In this document: piece by piece, positions 42,174 to 54,800 of the stretch | How positions within the stretch are numbered: the first letter of the stretch is position 1 | Layout of the letters: each line of letters opens with the position of its first letter | Source of the DNA: CAZNHL01 sp964572965 | GTDB taxonomy: Bacteria; Bacteroidota; Bacteroidia; Cytophagales; UBA9547 | Assembly (NCBI GenBank): GCA_964572965.1 | Contig: CAZNHL010000008.1 | Coordinates: forward strand, 19,058 to 83,057 | Direction of reading: 5' to 3' | Length of the DNA stretch: 64,000 nucleotides | Notes under the pieces: model-generated | Databases searched by the model: none | Seen by the model: only the letters and a program-made list of their open reading frames with translations | What the model was told of the DNA's origin: nothing | Program-made: the position numbers and the translations under genes

Positions 42174-42780
42174 AAGTATTGTTTTTATCTGCTTTTGTCT
42201 GTTTGCGGTTTTATTAAGCTCATGTGGCAGGCATAAACTAGAAGCAAAAGAATACATAAAATGGGTTGATGAAAGCGAAATACTGTCTTCAACAAAAGTT
42301 ATAGGGAATATCGAATTTACCATGAGGTATATTCCTGCAGAATATATGTTACTGAAAGAAATCGCAGCTGGGAAAAATGTCAGTAAAGAAGTATTCAATC
42401 AAAAGCTAAAGGAACAGTCAAAACTTATATATATCAATTTACAGGTAAAAGACTTGGATTCTCATTCTGAGGCAATTAGGAGTGGGGTTCGAAGTATGGA
42501 GGATTTATCACAGAAAATTAACCATATGTCATTCAATGCTCAAAAAGACTTTGAGCTTATACAGTGTGATAGCCTGAAGAAATGTGTTTTGTATCATTTT
42601 GAGCGATCTTATGATTTGGCTTCTCATAATAAAATTGTGATGGCTTTTGAAAATAACGGCCATTGTGAATCAGATATAAAACTGAAATATGATGATCAGG
42701 TTTTTGATACGGGAATTATAAATCTGGTCATAACAAAAGAACAGCTAGCAGAAGTACCTGCACTGGATTTAGTCAACTAG
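42160..42780 (+). CDS. Lipoprotein of unknown function in the giant operon
   Basis: A GTG start at 42160 inside the chaperone gene gives 206 residues with a lipoprotein signal ending AVLLSSC (Cys22). The mature part has helical and mixed segments (EAKEYIKWVDESE, IPAEYMLLKEIAAG, CESDIKLKYDDQVFDTGI). No family was recognised. The 14-base overlap implies translational coupling to the chaperone. An outer-membrane or periplasmic accessory role in export or assembly of the downstream giants is inferred. Confidence 0.75.
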   Translation: MGKNRSIVFICFCLFAVLLSSCGRHKLEAKEYIKWVDESEILSSTKVIGNIEFTMRYIPAEYMLLKEIAAGKNVSKEVFNQKLKEQSKLIYINLQVKDLDSHSEAIRSGVRSMEDLSQKINHMSFNAQKDFELIQCDSLKKCVLYHFERSYDLASHNKIVMAFENNGHCESDIKLKYDDQVFDTGIINLVITKEQLAEVPALDLVN

Positions 42781-42831
42781 CATTAAAGAGATCATAATTA
42801 AATAATTGTTTGCGTGAACATTAACAGAAAA

Positions 42832-45800
42832 ATGAAAAAAGGAGCCTTGAAAAAAATCGCTTTTTTCTTATTGGTTATTCAGGTCTGTGAAGTTTTTTTT
42901 CCTAGCGCTGTATATGCGCTTTCTTCAGGTCCCAGCCAGCCAGAGGTGCAAAGTTTTGAACCAATCAATACTACGGAACTGGTAAACCTTACTTCCGGAG
43001 ATTTTAATTATAACATTCCATTGATTGATGTTGGTGGCTATCCTGTCAATATCAGTTACCACAGTGGAGTAACAATGGACGAAGAAAGCAGCTGGGTTGG
43101 CCTCGGCTGGAACATCAATCCGGGTGTTATCAACAGAAATATGAGGGGGCTTCCTGATGATTTTGATGGTAGCAAAGGAGATAAGGTAATGAAGCGTTAT
43201 AACCAGAAAAGAAGCACAACTTTTGGTGTAACGCCGGGTATCGGATTAGAGTTAGCGGAATTTGAATTAGGCAAATTAGGTTTAAATGTCGGAATTGATA
43301 TCAACTGGAATAATTATAAAGGCTTGGGTTTTGGCCTTGAACTATCTCCTTCTTTCTCCTTTAATAAATTTGCAAACGCAAGTCTTAGTTTAAATTCTAC
43401 GAATGCGGGCGGCGTAAGTGTCACTCCAAGTATTAGTTTCGGTTCTGATAAATACGGAGCAGGAGCTACTTTAAGTTCCTCCTTTAATACAAGGGAAGGA
43501 TTAAAAACCTTGTCACTGAACTATCAGCTTAATTTTAATGAAGCTGAAGGCCAGAAAGATTATGATTCTAATGAAAATGCTTCTATGGATATCGGAGGCA
43601 GTTCTATAACTTTTGGCGCTAGTACCTTTATACCTAAAACAGAATGGCCTACACGTAACTGGGGTGTTTCCGCATCGTTTAAATTTGGTCCGGGTATCTT
43701 CTTTTCTGACGTTTTAGTTAATATTAAAGGGTATGCTTTCTGGCAGACACTAGGATTCACAGAAAGAAATCTGTCTGCATATGGATATCTTAATTCTCAG
43801 AATGCGAATGGATCAAGAGATGTACTGCATGATTTTAACCGCGAAAAAGAAGGAGCTTTCACTCAAAATACACCTGCACTTTCATTGACCAATCATACTT
43901 ATGATATGTACAATGTTTCAGGGCATGGTGTTGGAGGTATGTACCGTCCTTACAGGGGTGATGTGGGCATGGTTTATGACCCGCAAGTGAAAGAATGGGG
44001 AATGGATGGTGCACTTGGAGTTGATTTCGGGGCAGGAAATGTTATCAAAGGCGGTGTTGATGTACATGCAAATATTACTATGACTTCTTCTGGCCGTTGG
44101 GATGAAGGCAATAAAATAAGGCCATACCTGAATTTCCAGAAAGAAAAAATTAACAGTGATTTTGAATCGTATTATTTTAAGGAATATGGCGATTTGTCTG
44201 TTGACGCTGACAATAACTATGCATTAAGTTATTTTGGAGACCAGCCCACAAGGGTTGAAATAGGCCGTAACATGGCCAGCAAAACAATCAAAGCAAATTC
44301 TGGATCAGCCAGAGCATTACAGGCGCCGATGAAGCGCAACAACCGCAAAAAGAGAAATGAAAATGTTTCGTTTCTGACAATGGCTGAGGCAAAAGGCTTT
44401 GGTGTTGACCCTGCTTTATATAAGCAAAATGATGTTTTTACGCTTAAAGACCATCATATAGGTGAATTCACCACCTTAAAATCTGATGGGACCAGATATG
44501 TCTATGGATTACCTGCATATAATAAGCTTCAGAAAGAAGTTACTTTCGCTACGGGTATTGGTCAGGAAGGGGCACGGTCAATCAACAATGCAACCGGTTT
44601 GGTTACGTATTCTGCTGGCGCAGATAATAGCCAAGGAAATAAACAAGGCTTAGATCATTATTATTCGTCAAATGAGGTTGGGGCTTATGCGCATTCTTTC
44701 CTGTTAACAAACATTTTTTCTGCTGATTATATTGATAATGACGAAGTTATAGGACCCAGTGATGAAGATATGGGGAACTATACTAAGTTTAATTACAAAA
44801 AAGTTGCTGGCGATTATAAATGGAGAACTCCAATAGATGCCAATACCGCTAATGCGGAAGTAGGCATGCTAAGTATGGAGAAAGACGATAAGGGAAGTTA
44901 TATATATGGTGAAAAAGATGTATGGTATATAAGCAGCATTGAAACTAAAAATTACATTGCTGTTTTTAATACCAGTGACCGTATGGACGGGGTGGCAGTT
45001 ACGGGTGAAAACGGTGGTATTAACGCTTCTGCTCCAAGGTTACAGAAACTGGATAATATTAAGCTTTATGATAAAAAACAGTACAAAGCAGCAGCAAATG
45101 CACAGGCTATAGCCCAGCTTGTTCCGGTAAAATCTGTGTTTTTTGAATACGATTATAGTTTATGCCCTTCTGTGCCTAATAATGCAGCTATACCAGGTTC
45201 AGGAGCAACAACAATTAATGCAAGTCCTGTGCGCGACGCCGGCTATCAAAACACAACTGCAGGAACCGGTAAGCTTACATTGAAAAAAATATTTTTTACT
45301 TATCAGAACTCTGAAAGAGCACGTTTCAGCCCTTATAAATTTGACTATAACTCAATCAATCCAAGTTATAACGGAAAGCATTGCGATCGCTGGGGAACAT
45401 TTAAGCCATATGTGCTTATGCCAGGTGCTGTACAGCAAACAGGTAGTGCCTTTTTTGCAGCGTTCCCTTATACTGAACAACCGGCTGATCCTGCTAATGC
45501 AAATCAGAAAGCAGATTTAGATGACAGGAGTCATGCGTGGACTTTAACGGATATTACTTTGCCATCTGGTGGTGCCATTAAAGTCGATTACGAGGCCGAT
45601 GATTATGCATATGTTCAAAACAAGCGAAGTATGCAGATGTTCAGGATTTTAGGTCTTGGTAATTCGGATGCTCCTAACGGATATCGGAATCACCTGTATG
45701 ATGGTGGCAAAACTATGCAATACCATGTATATATAGACCTGACTAAAAAAGTGTCGTCAAGGGCAGAGTTATATAAATATTACTTAGAAGGTATCAATAA

Positions 45801-48327
45801 CTTGTTTTTTAATTTCAAAGTGAATCTAAACAAACCTTCACGAGGTCAGGATAATTATGAATATGTAAGAGCATATGCAGAAATTGAGAATTATGGAGTG
45901 TTCGGAACACCTGATGCAAACGGTAATTACACCAAAGCCTTTATCAAAGTAAAATCTGTTGATTTGGGAGATAGTAAAAATTCCCGCAATGTTTCGCCAT
46001 TTTTTAAATCAGCGGCGCAATTTGCCCGCCTGAGCGCACCTGAAATAGCTTTTGATAATCCAGGAGTTGGTGATAATGCAGGAGTTGAAGGAGCTCTGAG
46101 GAAATTTGCAGGATTATTTACCAATTTTAAAGAGCTTATAACAGGTCCTAATGGACGTATACTAAGTGATACGAAGTGTCAGGATATTATAAGTGAGGAG
46201 AGTTACATCCGTTTAAACTGCCCTACAATGAAAAAACTAGGTGGTGGAACAAGGGTGAAGAGAATTCTTATGCAGGATAATGCTGCTAATATGAACATGG
46301 GAACAACTACTTCATATGGCCAGTCATTTGACTATACAACAACAAGTGATACCTATGGACAGATCAGTTCTGGTGTTGCTGCTTATGAACCAATGATTGG
46401 CGGTGATGAAAACCCGTTCAGGCAGCCTGTTCCGTTTAATAATATCGTAAAGGAAAAATTACTTGTACCGGATGATAAGTTCTATATGGAAGAACCTTTT
46501 GGAGAAGTCTTTTTTCCGGCAGCCGCAGTTATTTACAGTAAAGTTTCTGTAAAAGATATAGTACCGGCTAATGTAACCAAGCATGCTACAGGTATAGTGG
46601 TGAATGAGTTTTATACTACAAAAGATTTCCCTACAAAAACCTCCCGTACTACTCCTGATATTGCTTATGATAGCAATAAGAAAAAAATGAGTCTCCTTAA
46701 AGTAGCAACTAAGGATAAATTGGTTGCATCACAAGGGTTTGTTATCGAAGTAAATGATATGAATGGCAAACCCAAAAGCAAAACAGTGTACGCTCAGCCT
46801 GGTTCTGATGGAAAAACACCGGTGATTTCCAGTATTAAATACAATTACCTGAGGACTGGTGACAGACTGGTGAACACTGTTTCGGTAATTAACAAAAGTG
46901 GTGTTGTTGAAAACAAAACAATTGGTGTAGACGTTGATGTCGTTTTTGATTCAAATGAATCAAATGTACGCTCTTATAGCCCGGGTGTTCACCTGAATGC
47001 AGAGACTATGCTATGGCCGTTTCCACCGGTAACGATCCCTGCTTTTATTCCACTTCCTTCATTTACAAAAGATGAAACCCAGTTCAGGTATATTACATGT
47101 ACCAAAGTGGTTACACGGATAGGTATTCTGGAAAGTACTGAGGCGACCAATCTGAACTCAAGGATTATTACTTATAACAGGGCGTACGATTCTGAAACTG
47201 GGGCAGTATTGCTTACTGAAGTGCAGAATGAATATGATGACGCAGTATTCAACCTGACATATCCGGCTCACTGGGCATATGAAGGAATGGGGCAGGCATA
47301 TAAAAATTTAGGTATGAAAATTAAGCTGCCTCTTACTGAACTAAACACCGGTTATGTTGTCCTTAATTCAGGCAATACTCCTGCTGATGAATTGGCTACA
47401 CTACGAAGGACTCTTGCTGAAGGTGATGAAATGTACATCATTAATAAGGAGGCAGATGCTGAGCTTAAAAAACTGAAATTTTATATTACTGAAATTGCTG
47501 ATGCCTCAGATGGAACTCATATTACCATCATGGCGGGAGATCCTAATGCATTAACACTGGCTGCAAAACGTTGTCAGATGATTCCTACGGGAGGAACGGG
47601 TCTTGTTTACAATTTTAAGATTATAAGATCGGGCAGACGTAATATGCAAAGTTTACCTATTGCCTCAGTTACTTCTCTTACAAACCCTATCAAAGATGTA
47701 GCAGTCGGCTCCGGAACTGTTAAGCAGTTGAAATTCCTGGCTAATGATCAGATCTTAACATCAGGAGCTCAGGAGTACAGCGATTTCTGGAAATTCGATT
47801 GTAAGCGATACGAAGACATGGGAACTCCTACTGTTATCAATCCTTTCTATGAAGGTTTAAGGGGGAATTTTCGGTTGGCTAAAACTTATACTTTCCTGGC
47901 CGACAGAAACAGGGATACACCTCTTGGTTTAAGGAAAGATGGATATTTTACATTTTCACCTTTCTGGCTGCCGAATGGCACAGATGCAAACTGGACTAAA
48001 TCGTCTATCGGATGGAGATTAGTGAATAGTATCACAGAATACGATCAGTATGCAAGTCAAGAAAGTGAAAACCTGGATGCAATCGGGCGATATTCTACGG
48101 GTTTTTATGGATATAATCACTCTAGACAGACGGGAGTTTCAAGCAACGCTAAATCTAACCAGTTGTTTTTTGACAATTTTGAAGACAGTGACAGCAGAAA
48201 AGGAATTGAACTGAAATTCCAGAAAGGAACAGGTGCGACAAATGTTTCTCATACTGGGAAGAAAAGTATAAAAGTCACAAAGAACACAACTGCGGCTGAG
48301 GCTACTGTTGGTGGCTGCTGTAATTAA
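42832..48327 (+). CDS. Giant exported protein with SpvB/RHS-like N-terminal module
   Basis: From ATG 42832 it has about 1831 residues; GTG 42814 is an alternative. After a signal peptide (IAFFLLVIQVCEVFFPSAVYA), residues about 47-100 read NLTSGDFNYNIPLIDVGGYP, then VNISYHSGVTMDEESSWVGL and GWNINPGVINRNMRG. This is the SpvB/TcaC/RHS-type opening, in which a TGxFxYxIPL strand is followed by LGWxIxxG. A barrel-like beta region follows, then long beta-rich stretches. The C terminus is a carbohydrate-binding-like sandwich start (LFFDNFEDSD then SHTGKKSIKV) that ends abruptly at GGCCN. The function is unknown; I infer a shell- or scaffold-type RHS relative on the cell surface. Confidence 0.8.
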   Translation: MKKGALKKIAFFLLVIQVCEVFFPSAVYALSSGPSQPEVQSFEPINTTELVNLTSGDFNYNIPLIDVGGYPVNISYHSGVTMDEESSWVGLGWNINPGVINRNMRGLPDDFDGSKGDKVMKRYNQKRSTTFGVTPGIGLELAEFELGKLGLNVGIDINWNNYKGLGFGLELSPSFSFNKFANASLSLNSTNAGGVSVTPSISFGSDKYGAGATLSSSFNTREGLKTLSLNYQLNFNEAEGQKDYDSNENASMDIGGSSITFGASTFIPKTEWPTRNWGVSASFKFGPGIFFSDVLVNIKGYAFWQTLGFTERNLSAYGYLNSQNANGSRDVLHDFNREKEGAFTQNTPALSLTNHTYDMYNVSGHGVGGMYRPYRGDVGMVYDPQVKEWGMDGALGVDFGAGNVIKGGVDVHANITMTSSGRWDEGNKIRPYLNFQKEKINSDFESYYFKEYGDLSVDADNNYALSYFGDQPTRVEIGRNMASKTIKANSGSARALQAPMKRNNRKKRNENVSFLTMAEAKGFGVDPALYKQNDVFTLKDHHIGEFTTLKSDGTRYVYGLPAYNKLQKEVTFATGIGQEGARSINNATGLVTYSAGADNSQGNKQGLDHYYSSNEVGAYAHSFLLTNIFSADYIDNDEVIGPSDEDMGNYTKFNYKKVAGDYKWRTPIDANTANAEVGMLSMEKDDKGSYIYGEKDVWYISSIETKNYIAVFNTSDRMDGVAVTGENGGINASAPRLQKLDNIKLYDKKQYKAAANAQAIAQLVPVKSVFFEYDYSLCPSVPNNAAIPGSGATTINASPVRDAGYQNTTAGTGKLTLKKIFFTYQNSERARFSPYKFDYNSINPSYNGKHCDRWGTFKPYVLMPGAVQQTGSAFFAAFPYTEQPADPANANQKADLDDRSHAWTLTDITLPSGGAIKVDYEADDYAYVQNKRSMQMFRILGLGNSDAPNGYRNHLYDGGKTMQYHVYIDLTKKVSSRAELYKYYLEGINNLFFNFKVNLNKPSRGQDNYEYVRAYAEIENYGVFGTPDANGNYTKAFIKVKSVDLGDSKNSRNVSPFFKSAAQFARLSAPEIAFDNPGVGDNAGVEGALRKFAGLFTNFKELITGPNGRILSDTKCQDIISEESYIRLNCPTMKKLGGGTRVKRILMQDNAANMNMGTTTSYGQSFDYTTTSDTYGQISSGVAAYEPMIGGDENPFRQPVPFNNIVKEKLLVPDDKFYMEEPFGEVFFPAAAVIYSKVSVKDIVPANVTKHATGIVVNEFYTTKDFPTKTSRTTPDIAYDSNKKKMSLLKVATKDKLVASQGFVIEVNDMNGKPKSKTVYAQPGSDGKTPVISSIKYNYLRTGDRLVNTVSVINKSGVVENKTIGVDVDVVFDSNESNVRSYSPGVHLNAETMLWPFPPVTIPAFIPLPSFTKDETQFRYITCTKVVTRIGILESTEATNLNSRIITYNRAYDSETGAVLLTEVQNEYDDAVFNLTYPAHWAYEGMGQAYKNLGMKIKLPLTELNTGYVVLNSGNTPADELATLRRTLAEGDEMYIINKEADAELKKLKFYITEIADASDGTHITIMAGDPNALTLAAKRCQMIPTGGTGLVYNFKIIRSGRRNMQSLPIASVTSLTNPIKDVAVGSGTVKQLKFLANDQILTSGAQEYSDFWKFDCKRYEDMGTPTVINPFYEGLRGNFRLAKTYTFLADRNRDTPLGLRKDGYFTFSPFWLPNGTDANWTKSSIGWRLVNSITEYDQYASQESENLDAIGRYSTGFYGYNHSRQTGVSSNAKSNQLFFDNFEDSDSRKGIELKFQKGTGATNVSHTGKKSIKVTKNTTAAEATVGGCCN

Positions 48328-48356
48328 TCTCGTTTTGAATCAATTAAAATTTGGAC

Positions 48357-48779
48357 ATGAATTTTAAAAATATAGGTTTAAAAGTATTCTGGGTTACTCT
48401 TGTTGCCTTAATAAGCTCAAATGCAGTTAGTGCGCAGTCGGGGATTATTACAAAAGCTATTGTTAAACAGGCGCAACATGCTGATAGTACTTCCTCTGTA
48501 GTTGTAACAATAAGTTCTTCCGGTAATGCTGAAAGTTTTGTAGTGAAATATAAGAAGAGTAATGGGATGCCGGCAGGTGCGGTAGATGTTTATATGTTAA
48601 CCAGTGTGTCAGAAAATAAGAAATTTTACAACGGAAGTAATACCGGCAAAGCATTTTTAAATACAGACACTGGTGAAATAAAATTCTCATTACAGAAGAA
48701 ATATCCCACAGGCCTGCTTGAAATTGAAGTTTTTGATAAAAATAAATCGGTTACGGGCAAAATAGAGACCAGATATTAA
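48357..48779 (+). CDS. Small exported protein in the giant operon
   Basis: From ATG 48357 (the frame from TTG 48351 adds two residues) the product has about 140 residues. The signal peptide MNFKNIGLKVFWVTLVALISSNAVSAQ is followed by a compact beta-rich domain (SSVVVTISSSGNAESFVVKY; GEIKFSLQKKYPTGLLEIEVFDKNKSV). No family was recognised. It sits 29 bases after one giant gene and 28 before the next, so it should be co-expressed with both. It may be an accessory or cap component, by inference only. Confidence 0.7.
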   Translation: MNFKNIGLKVFWVTLVALISSNAVSAQSGIITKAIVKQAQHADSTSSVVVTISSSGNAESFVVKYKKSNGMPAGAVDVYMLTSVSENKKFYNGSNTGKAFLNTDTGEIKFSLQKKYPTGLLEIEVFDKNKSVTGKIETRY

Positions 48780-48807
48780 GACTCAGCTATAAAGTATTAA
48801 AAATATC

Positions 48808-51800
48808 ATGAATAAGTTATTGAAGAACATATTTTTCCCACTACTTGTTATTTTTTGTTTCTTTAGCACAGTTGTCGGGCAGGATTTGAGTGTCGTTAAC
48901 CAGGCGAATCCTCAGGGATTGGCTCAACAGAACAAGCCCTATATATATGCCTGTAGCGGATTGAATTCAAATATAAATGAGTTTGAATATAAAGTTGAAA
49001 ACCTGCTACCCACAACTAATACCGGGACAAACGCACTTGTTTTAAATAGTGTTCAGTTTAATTTGCCTGATGGTTATGATTATGTAGCAGGAACTTTAAC
49101 GTTTGGAGGCAATCCAGGTGATGTGACTTATTCGGGAGGGGTATTGATTGGTGCAATACCAGGAGGAATACAGGTGTCTGAAAATCAGAGTTTGATCATT
49201 TATTTTCAGGCAAAGGTTGACTGTAGGGTGAATTCTGTTGCCAGTGATGTGAAAAATGTAATTCCTTTTACTTTATCATATCTTAAAAATGGTATTCCTT
49301 ATTCATATCAGGTTGTAGACAGTAAGAGCAATACTAATACATTTGATATATTAAATCCTGTATTAAAACCGAGTTATACAGCAGTTTCGCCAGCAACTGC
49401 GGCACTGATTCCTACAGTTGAATACACACGAGATCTTATTGTTACAAATAGTGGAACAGCACCTTCAAAAAACTTTAAAATTGCCTACACTACGCCTAAC
49501 CCTTATTATAATAACATAGTTCAGATGTCACTTCCTGTACTTTCAGGAGCAATTATCACACAGATAAGCAGTGATCCGTTAGTATATAGTGTTGACCTGG
49601 GAACAAACTCTCTTAATCCGGGACAGTCAGTTACAATACATGAAAACTTTAAAATTATTGACTGCCGTGGTACGTATCTTCAATATAAAACTGAAATTGA
49701 TTATGCCTGTGCTGTAAGCGGCTCTTGCTCTGATGAAATTTATAAGCAAAATACGACGCCAGCTTATAACATTGAAGGCGGGAACCCGTCTATCAGTATC
49801 TCATCTAATGATATTGCATTTACCGATGCACAACAAACAATTGTTTATGACATTCAAAATAATGCTTCTGCTTCATTAGGAGTAGCCAGAGATATCAATT
49901 TTACTGTTTCCGGAAGTGCAATAATTTCTTCTGCAGAATTAATTAATTCGAATGGCCTTTCTGCAGGGACTATTAGTGTTACAAATAATCAACTGGATTT
50001 CAGTTCACTCAGTACTTCGCCTAATTATCCGTTTACAAACCTGGATGCCGATGGAAGCGGACTGAAAAATGATTTAGCGGGTGGCGTACATTTTTCACTC
50101 AAACTTAATTTTTATTTTGATTGTAGCAGCAATGCTTCTCTTAATAAAGATTTGGTACTGAGGGCCGATTTTAAAAATATCTGTAATTCGCCTACATATG
50201 TCAGCCAGGAGTCTTCCCTGAAGCCCGATGCCAATGTTTTTTTCCTGATTGAAGGAAATACTGATTTTGAATATGGGGTACCTGGTGCAATTAAGTTAAA
50301 GGGAACGAAACCAACTATTGCTGCACAGCATTTTTCATATGATAACTTGTATATGTATGGAACTGTTAGTATACCTGATGTACTGGATATGAACATCAAT
50401 GCATATAATGTAACCGGGCCTGTAGTTGCCGGTGGTAAAAAGACATATACATTTCAGTTTAAGAACGATGGTGCCGCTGATTGCAGTGGAGGAAATTGTA
50501 ATTATAATATGATAGCATCTTCTTTTGAAATAGATGCAGTGATTACAAATAATAATGCATGCCTGACATATTCAGAAGAAGAAATTGAATTCTCGATAGC
50601 CTTTAAGTCGTCGGTAAGTACTTGTGCTATAGGGACACAACCTCTTGTCGATCAGGTTTATCTGATCGGTGCAGATGATGTTTGTCTTACAAATGGAGGA
50701 ACGCCGGTCACTGGTAATGGAAGCGGAACCGGAATTGGTACACCAGGTACAACAGTTGATCCTTCCGAAGGCAAACTAAAAACTCAGTTACTAACTGTGG
50801 AACGTATTACCTGGGGGTATAAACCTAGTGCATTCTATTTGGGGACTGACTTGACAAATGCCAATCGTATCCTTACTGATGCTGATGCTGCTCTGATCAA
50901 TAAAGGGGCAGCTATTGAGAATGATGATATCAGATTTATCGCTACCGGTACTATTAAAGGAGGAACGATATCTTCAGCTATAAAATTACGTGTAAAGTAT
51001 AATTTTGATGGACTCAGCCAGGATCTTCCTTTAGATTTTACAACAGCACAAGTCACTTTTGTACAGAAGTCTTCGGGCGGTACAGTTAAAAGGACTGTTA
51101 ACATTACCGGTACCGATATATATATTCGCAGAGAGGGAGGCAGCAACAACAGATTGATTGATATCAATATTCCTGGCGGCACCCTTTTTGCCGAAGATGA
51201 TATATTTACATGTACTTTTGTATTGAAAGTAAAAACTGATTTTGCTTCTAACACGGGACAATATTTAAGCAAGTCTTTAAGAGCGAATTACTATGTTGTG
51301 GATCCCGCTGCTACCATCAGCAGAGGAACTCGTCTGGGCTTATACCAGTATGTTAAAAATGTGAACGGTAGTTATGATCAGTTTGTCCAGCAGTATTGCG
51401 GCGGATCCTATGTGGCAACTGACGCTTACACCAATCAGAATAATATAAACCCTTTCAATAATGAATTCCGCCCTCTGATCAAAATCAATAAAATTCTACA
51501 GAATCAGCAATTTAAAGATTATCTGGCTTCAACAGGGGGAGCAGCATATAACCTCCATATTTATAATACAGATAATAACGCCAGTATTGCTATTAATAAT
51601 CCTGATAATATCAATGTCTATTTACCATGGAGCAATTACTATATTTCTCTTCAGTCCGGCCTGTTTGCGACGCCGGCCTGTAATACAGCTGCATATACAT
51701 CTCCACACTCAACAAGCTTTGATTATGAGTATGTTCCCAATACTTCAATAAAGGGTATCACAAGCGGGTATAACTATTATTATATGTATACTCCTTATGT

Positions 51801-54800
51801 TGGCTGGGACAATTCTACAAGTGTGATCTATTATTCTTCATACACAAGTCAGGCTACCTGGGATCTCTATTTTTCGAGTTCATCAATTTCAGATGTTGAT
51901 TTCTACCTGAAAGTGATACCTAAGGGAACAAACAAAGCAACATTTGTAAGTTATTCTATGAATAGCGGAGCTGCACAGAGCCAGCTTTTTGTTCCTAATA
52001 CCTATGTGAAATTGACCGGTACAAATGTGAATTCATATAATAAAATCACACTTGCCGCTGTGTTTTCAAACTGTACTGCCGCATATGTAGATAAATATGA
52101 TGTACAGATTATATCTGTTTGTAAGGGAAAACCTGTTGGCTGTACAAGTGAAGCACCTCAGACTATTTCTCTACAGCTGGAATACAGGTCTTCAATATTA
52201 GGTTTGTCGATGGTAAAAGATAGGGTTATTCTGGCCAATATCTGTAAAGGTTATGCACTTAGCTCTACCATACAGTCGCTCGGAGTGGCTGACCTTACCA
52301 ATGTATCTTTTGCGTTGGGGCTTCCAAACGGGTTTACTTTTGATAAACCTAACTCAATGGTAACTTTCAATGCAGCCGATTATAGTTTTACTGATTCTGA
52401 TCCATCAACTGTTACCAATCTGGTACGGAGTCTGCCTAATACTCTCAATACCAATATTTCATTTATGGGCTGGAAAATGTCCGGTATCATAAATGGAAAC
52501 GGTACCCTGCAGGGGAGCAGGACCGGCCAGTTCGGTCAAAACCTTGACGTTTTATTCAAGCTGATTTCAAAATGTTCTTCAGGCATGCCGGATGACCAGT
52601 ATGCTTATGACCCGGAAGATCCAATTCAGGTAATTGTGCAGGGGACTAAAAACTGTGGTTCACCAGCTGCTATTACATCTACGATACAGGTGATACCTTA
52701 CGACAATTATGTAAGCCCTGAGGGCAGTATTAATTTGAAACTCCGCGCTGCATCTTTTACCAGCTGTGATAAAAAGGCTTCTGTTTTACTGGATGCTACA
52801 AACCTGAGTTATGGATCTACCACAGGTGGAGATGAATACATGGTAGAGCTGGCATATGACCCAGCTAAAGTGAAATTTAATACTATGCTGGTAGGAGATG
52901 CACCTTTCAGTACATCCGGTGGCTATGTGCGCTGGTTTATGAATGCGGCGGCTAAGCAGTATATCCTGGAATTTGAATTACTGGAGGGTGTTGCCTCAAC
53001 TGAAACATCCACTGTATATTCTGCTAAAATCCGTAAAAGTATACAGGTAGACCTTTGTCAGGATGCTCCAGGAAGTTGTTCAAAAGTATATGCTATGGTG
53101 GGGTATAACCCTACCAGAACTGCAGGTATTTCTTTACCCGACTGTGATCTGAGTGGTATTACTATCATTTGTGCACTGGCGTCTGGAAATGTTTATGATT
53201 ATGCGACTACACCACGTCCCGGAGCTACCTATACATGGACCTTGCCGGACCCTGCTTATGCTGAACTCGTGGGGACCTCCAATACGAATCAAATTTCGAT
53301 TAAGTATAAAAACCTGACTTCAGCACCCGCTACAATTGGTTCTATTAAAGTTTCAATCAGTGAGCCTGGAAGTAGTACGCCAATTGTGTTTGAACGTACC
53401 GTATATGTGAAGCAGCCGGTTGAAAATGAGTCTCCTTTGTCGATCGAACTGCCTTGTCCGGGTTTACCTGTGGCGGCCAATACTGTTTATAAAGTAAAAA
53501 TTACCGAACTGGTCTTTAATCCGGATGGTGAACTGANNNNNNNNNNTAAAGTAAAAATTAATGGAGCCAGTACAAGTAGTTTTTACCAGCTGGATATGAA
53601 CCAGGACGGGGTTCCTGACTTTACTGCTTCAGAAGATTATGTAAATGTCTCATTTCCTTCTCCCGGTGTATATACTGTTCGCTTATTGGGTGACGCAAGC
53701 GATTTATGTTCGACAGGAGATGGTACACTTACTGTTACAGTAGTGAGTTACGAAGCTTATCTTACTGCACAGGCTATTTGCGCGGTAAAAAATCAGACAA
53801 GCACGATACGCCTCGATGGACCGGCATCTGCTTCAAACAGCAATTTTATATGGTATAAAGACGGACAGCCGCTCAATAATGCTTCCGGTAATACTTATGA
53901 AGCGAATGCTCCGGGTGTATATGCCATCGCATTGAAGGATTTGAGCTGTGCTACCGATGATGTTATTAATACAGTTATGGCAAGTTCGGCCAACGATAAT
54001 CCGGTACCGCAGAGTCTGGCAGCAGCTGCGCTTAATGAAGTAAGTGCAGGAAGCAATACTGCCGATGCCAGCCAGTCTATAGCGGATAATAATATTATTC
54101 AGAATGCATTGGCAGCGGCAAATGCTGCATCAGCTGCTCTTGCACCACCACCGTCACAATTGACAGTAGCACCATCTGCAGCTTCTGTCCCTACGCTTCT
54201 TTTTATGCTGGGCAATTATGAAGTAATACAGTTAGACGGGGTGGTATATATCAGGACTGTTATCAGGGCTGAAATTTGTTTTCAGGATAAAAATGGTAGT
54301 GGCGGCGGATGTACAGGAAATAATTGCCCTGATTGTGTCCTGCAATGTTCATCATGTTTCAAACCAGAATCAGGTAAGGCTTATATTCTTACAGCCTGGG
54401 TACATGAAGATGTTGAACAGTCTAGTAGTCTTGTAAATCAGGGAAAGGTTGAAGTAGAGTTTGCCGGTGGAACAACTGCCAAATATGTAGCACAGATGAA
54501 GGCTGAAGATCCCCTGATTGATGGCTGGAAAAGGGTGTTCGTAAGGTTTGTAACACCTGCTAATTACGCTACTATGACAATCAGACTGCAAACTTCCCCT
54601 GATTTTGATGTGTACTATGACGATATCAGGTTGCACCCTGAAGACGGAACAATGCAGAGTTTTGTGTACGATCCGGTATACCTCAGACTTAGTTCTACTT
54701 TGGATGAGAATAACTATGCCACTTTCTACGAATATGACAATGAAGGGAAGCTTGTCCGTGTGAAGAAAGAAACTGCAAGAGGTATTATGACAATTAAAGA

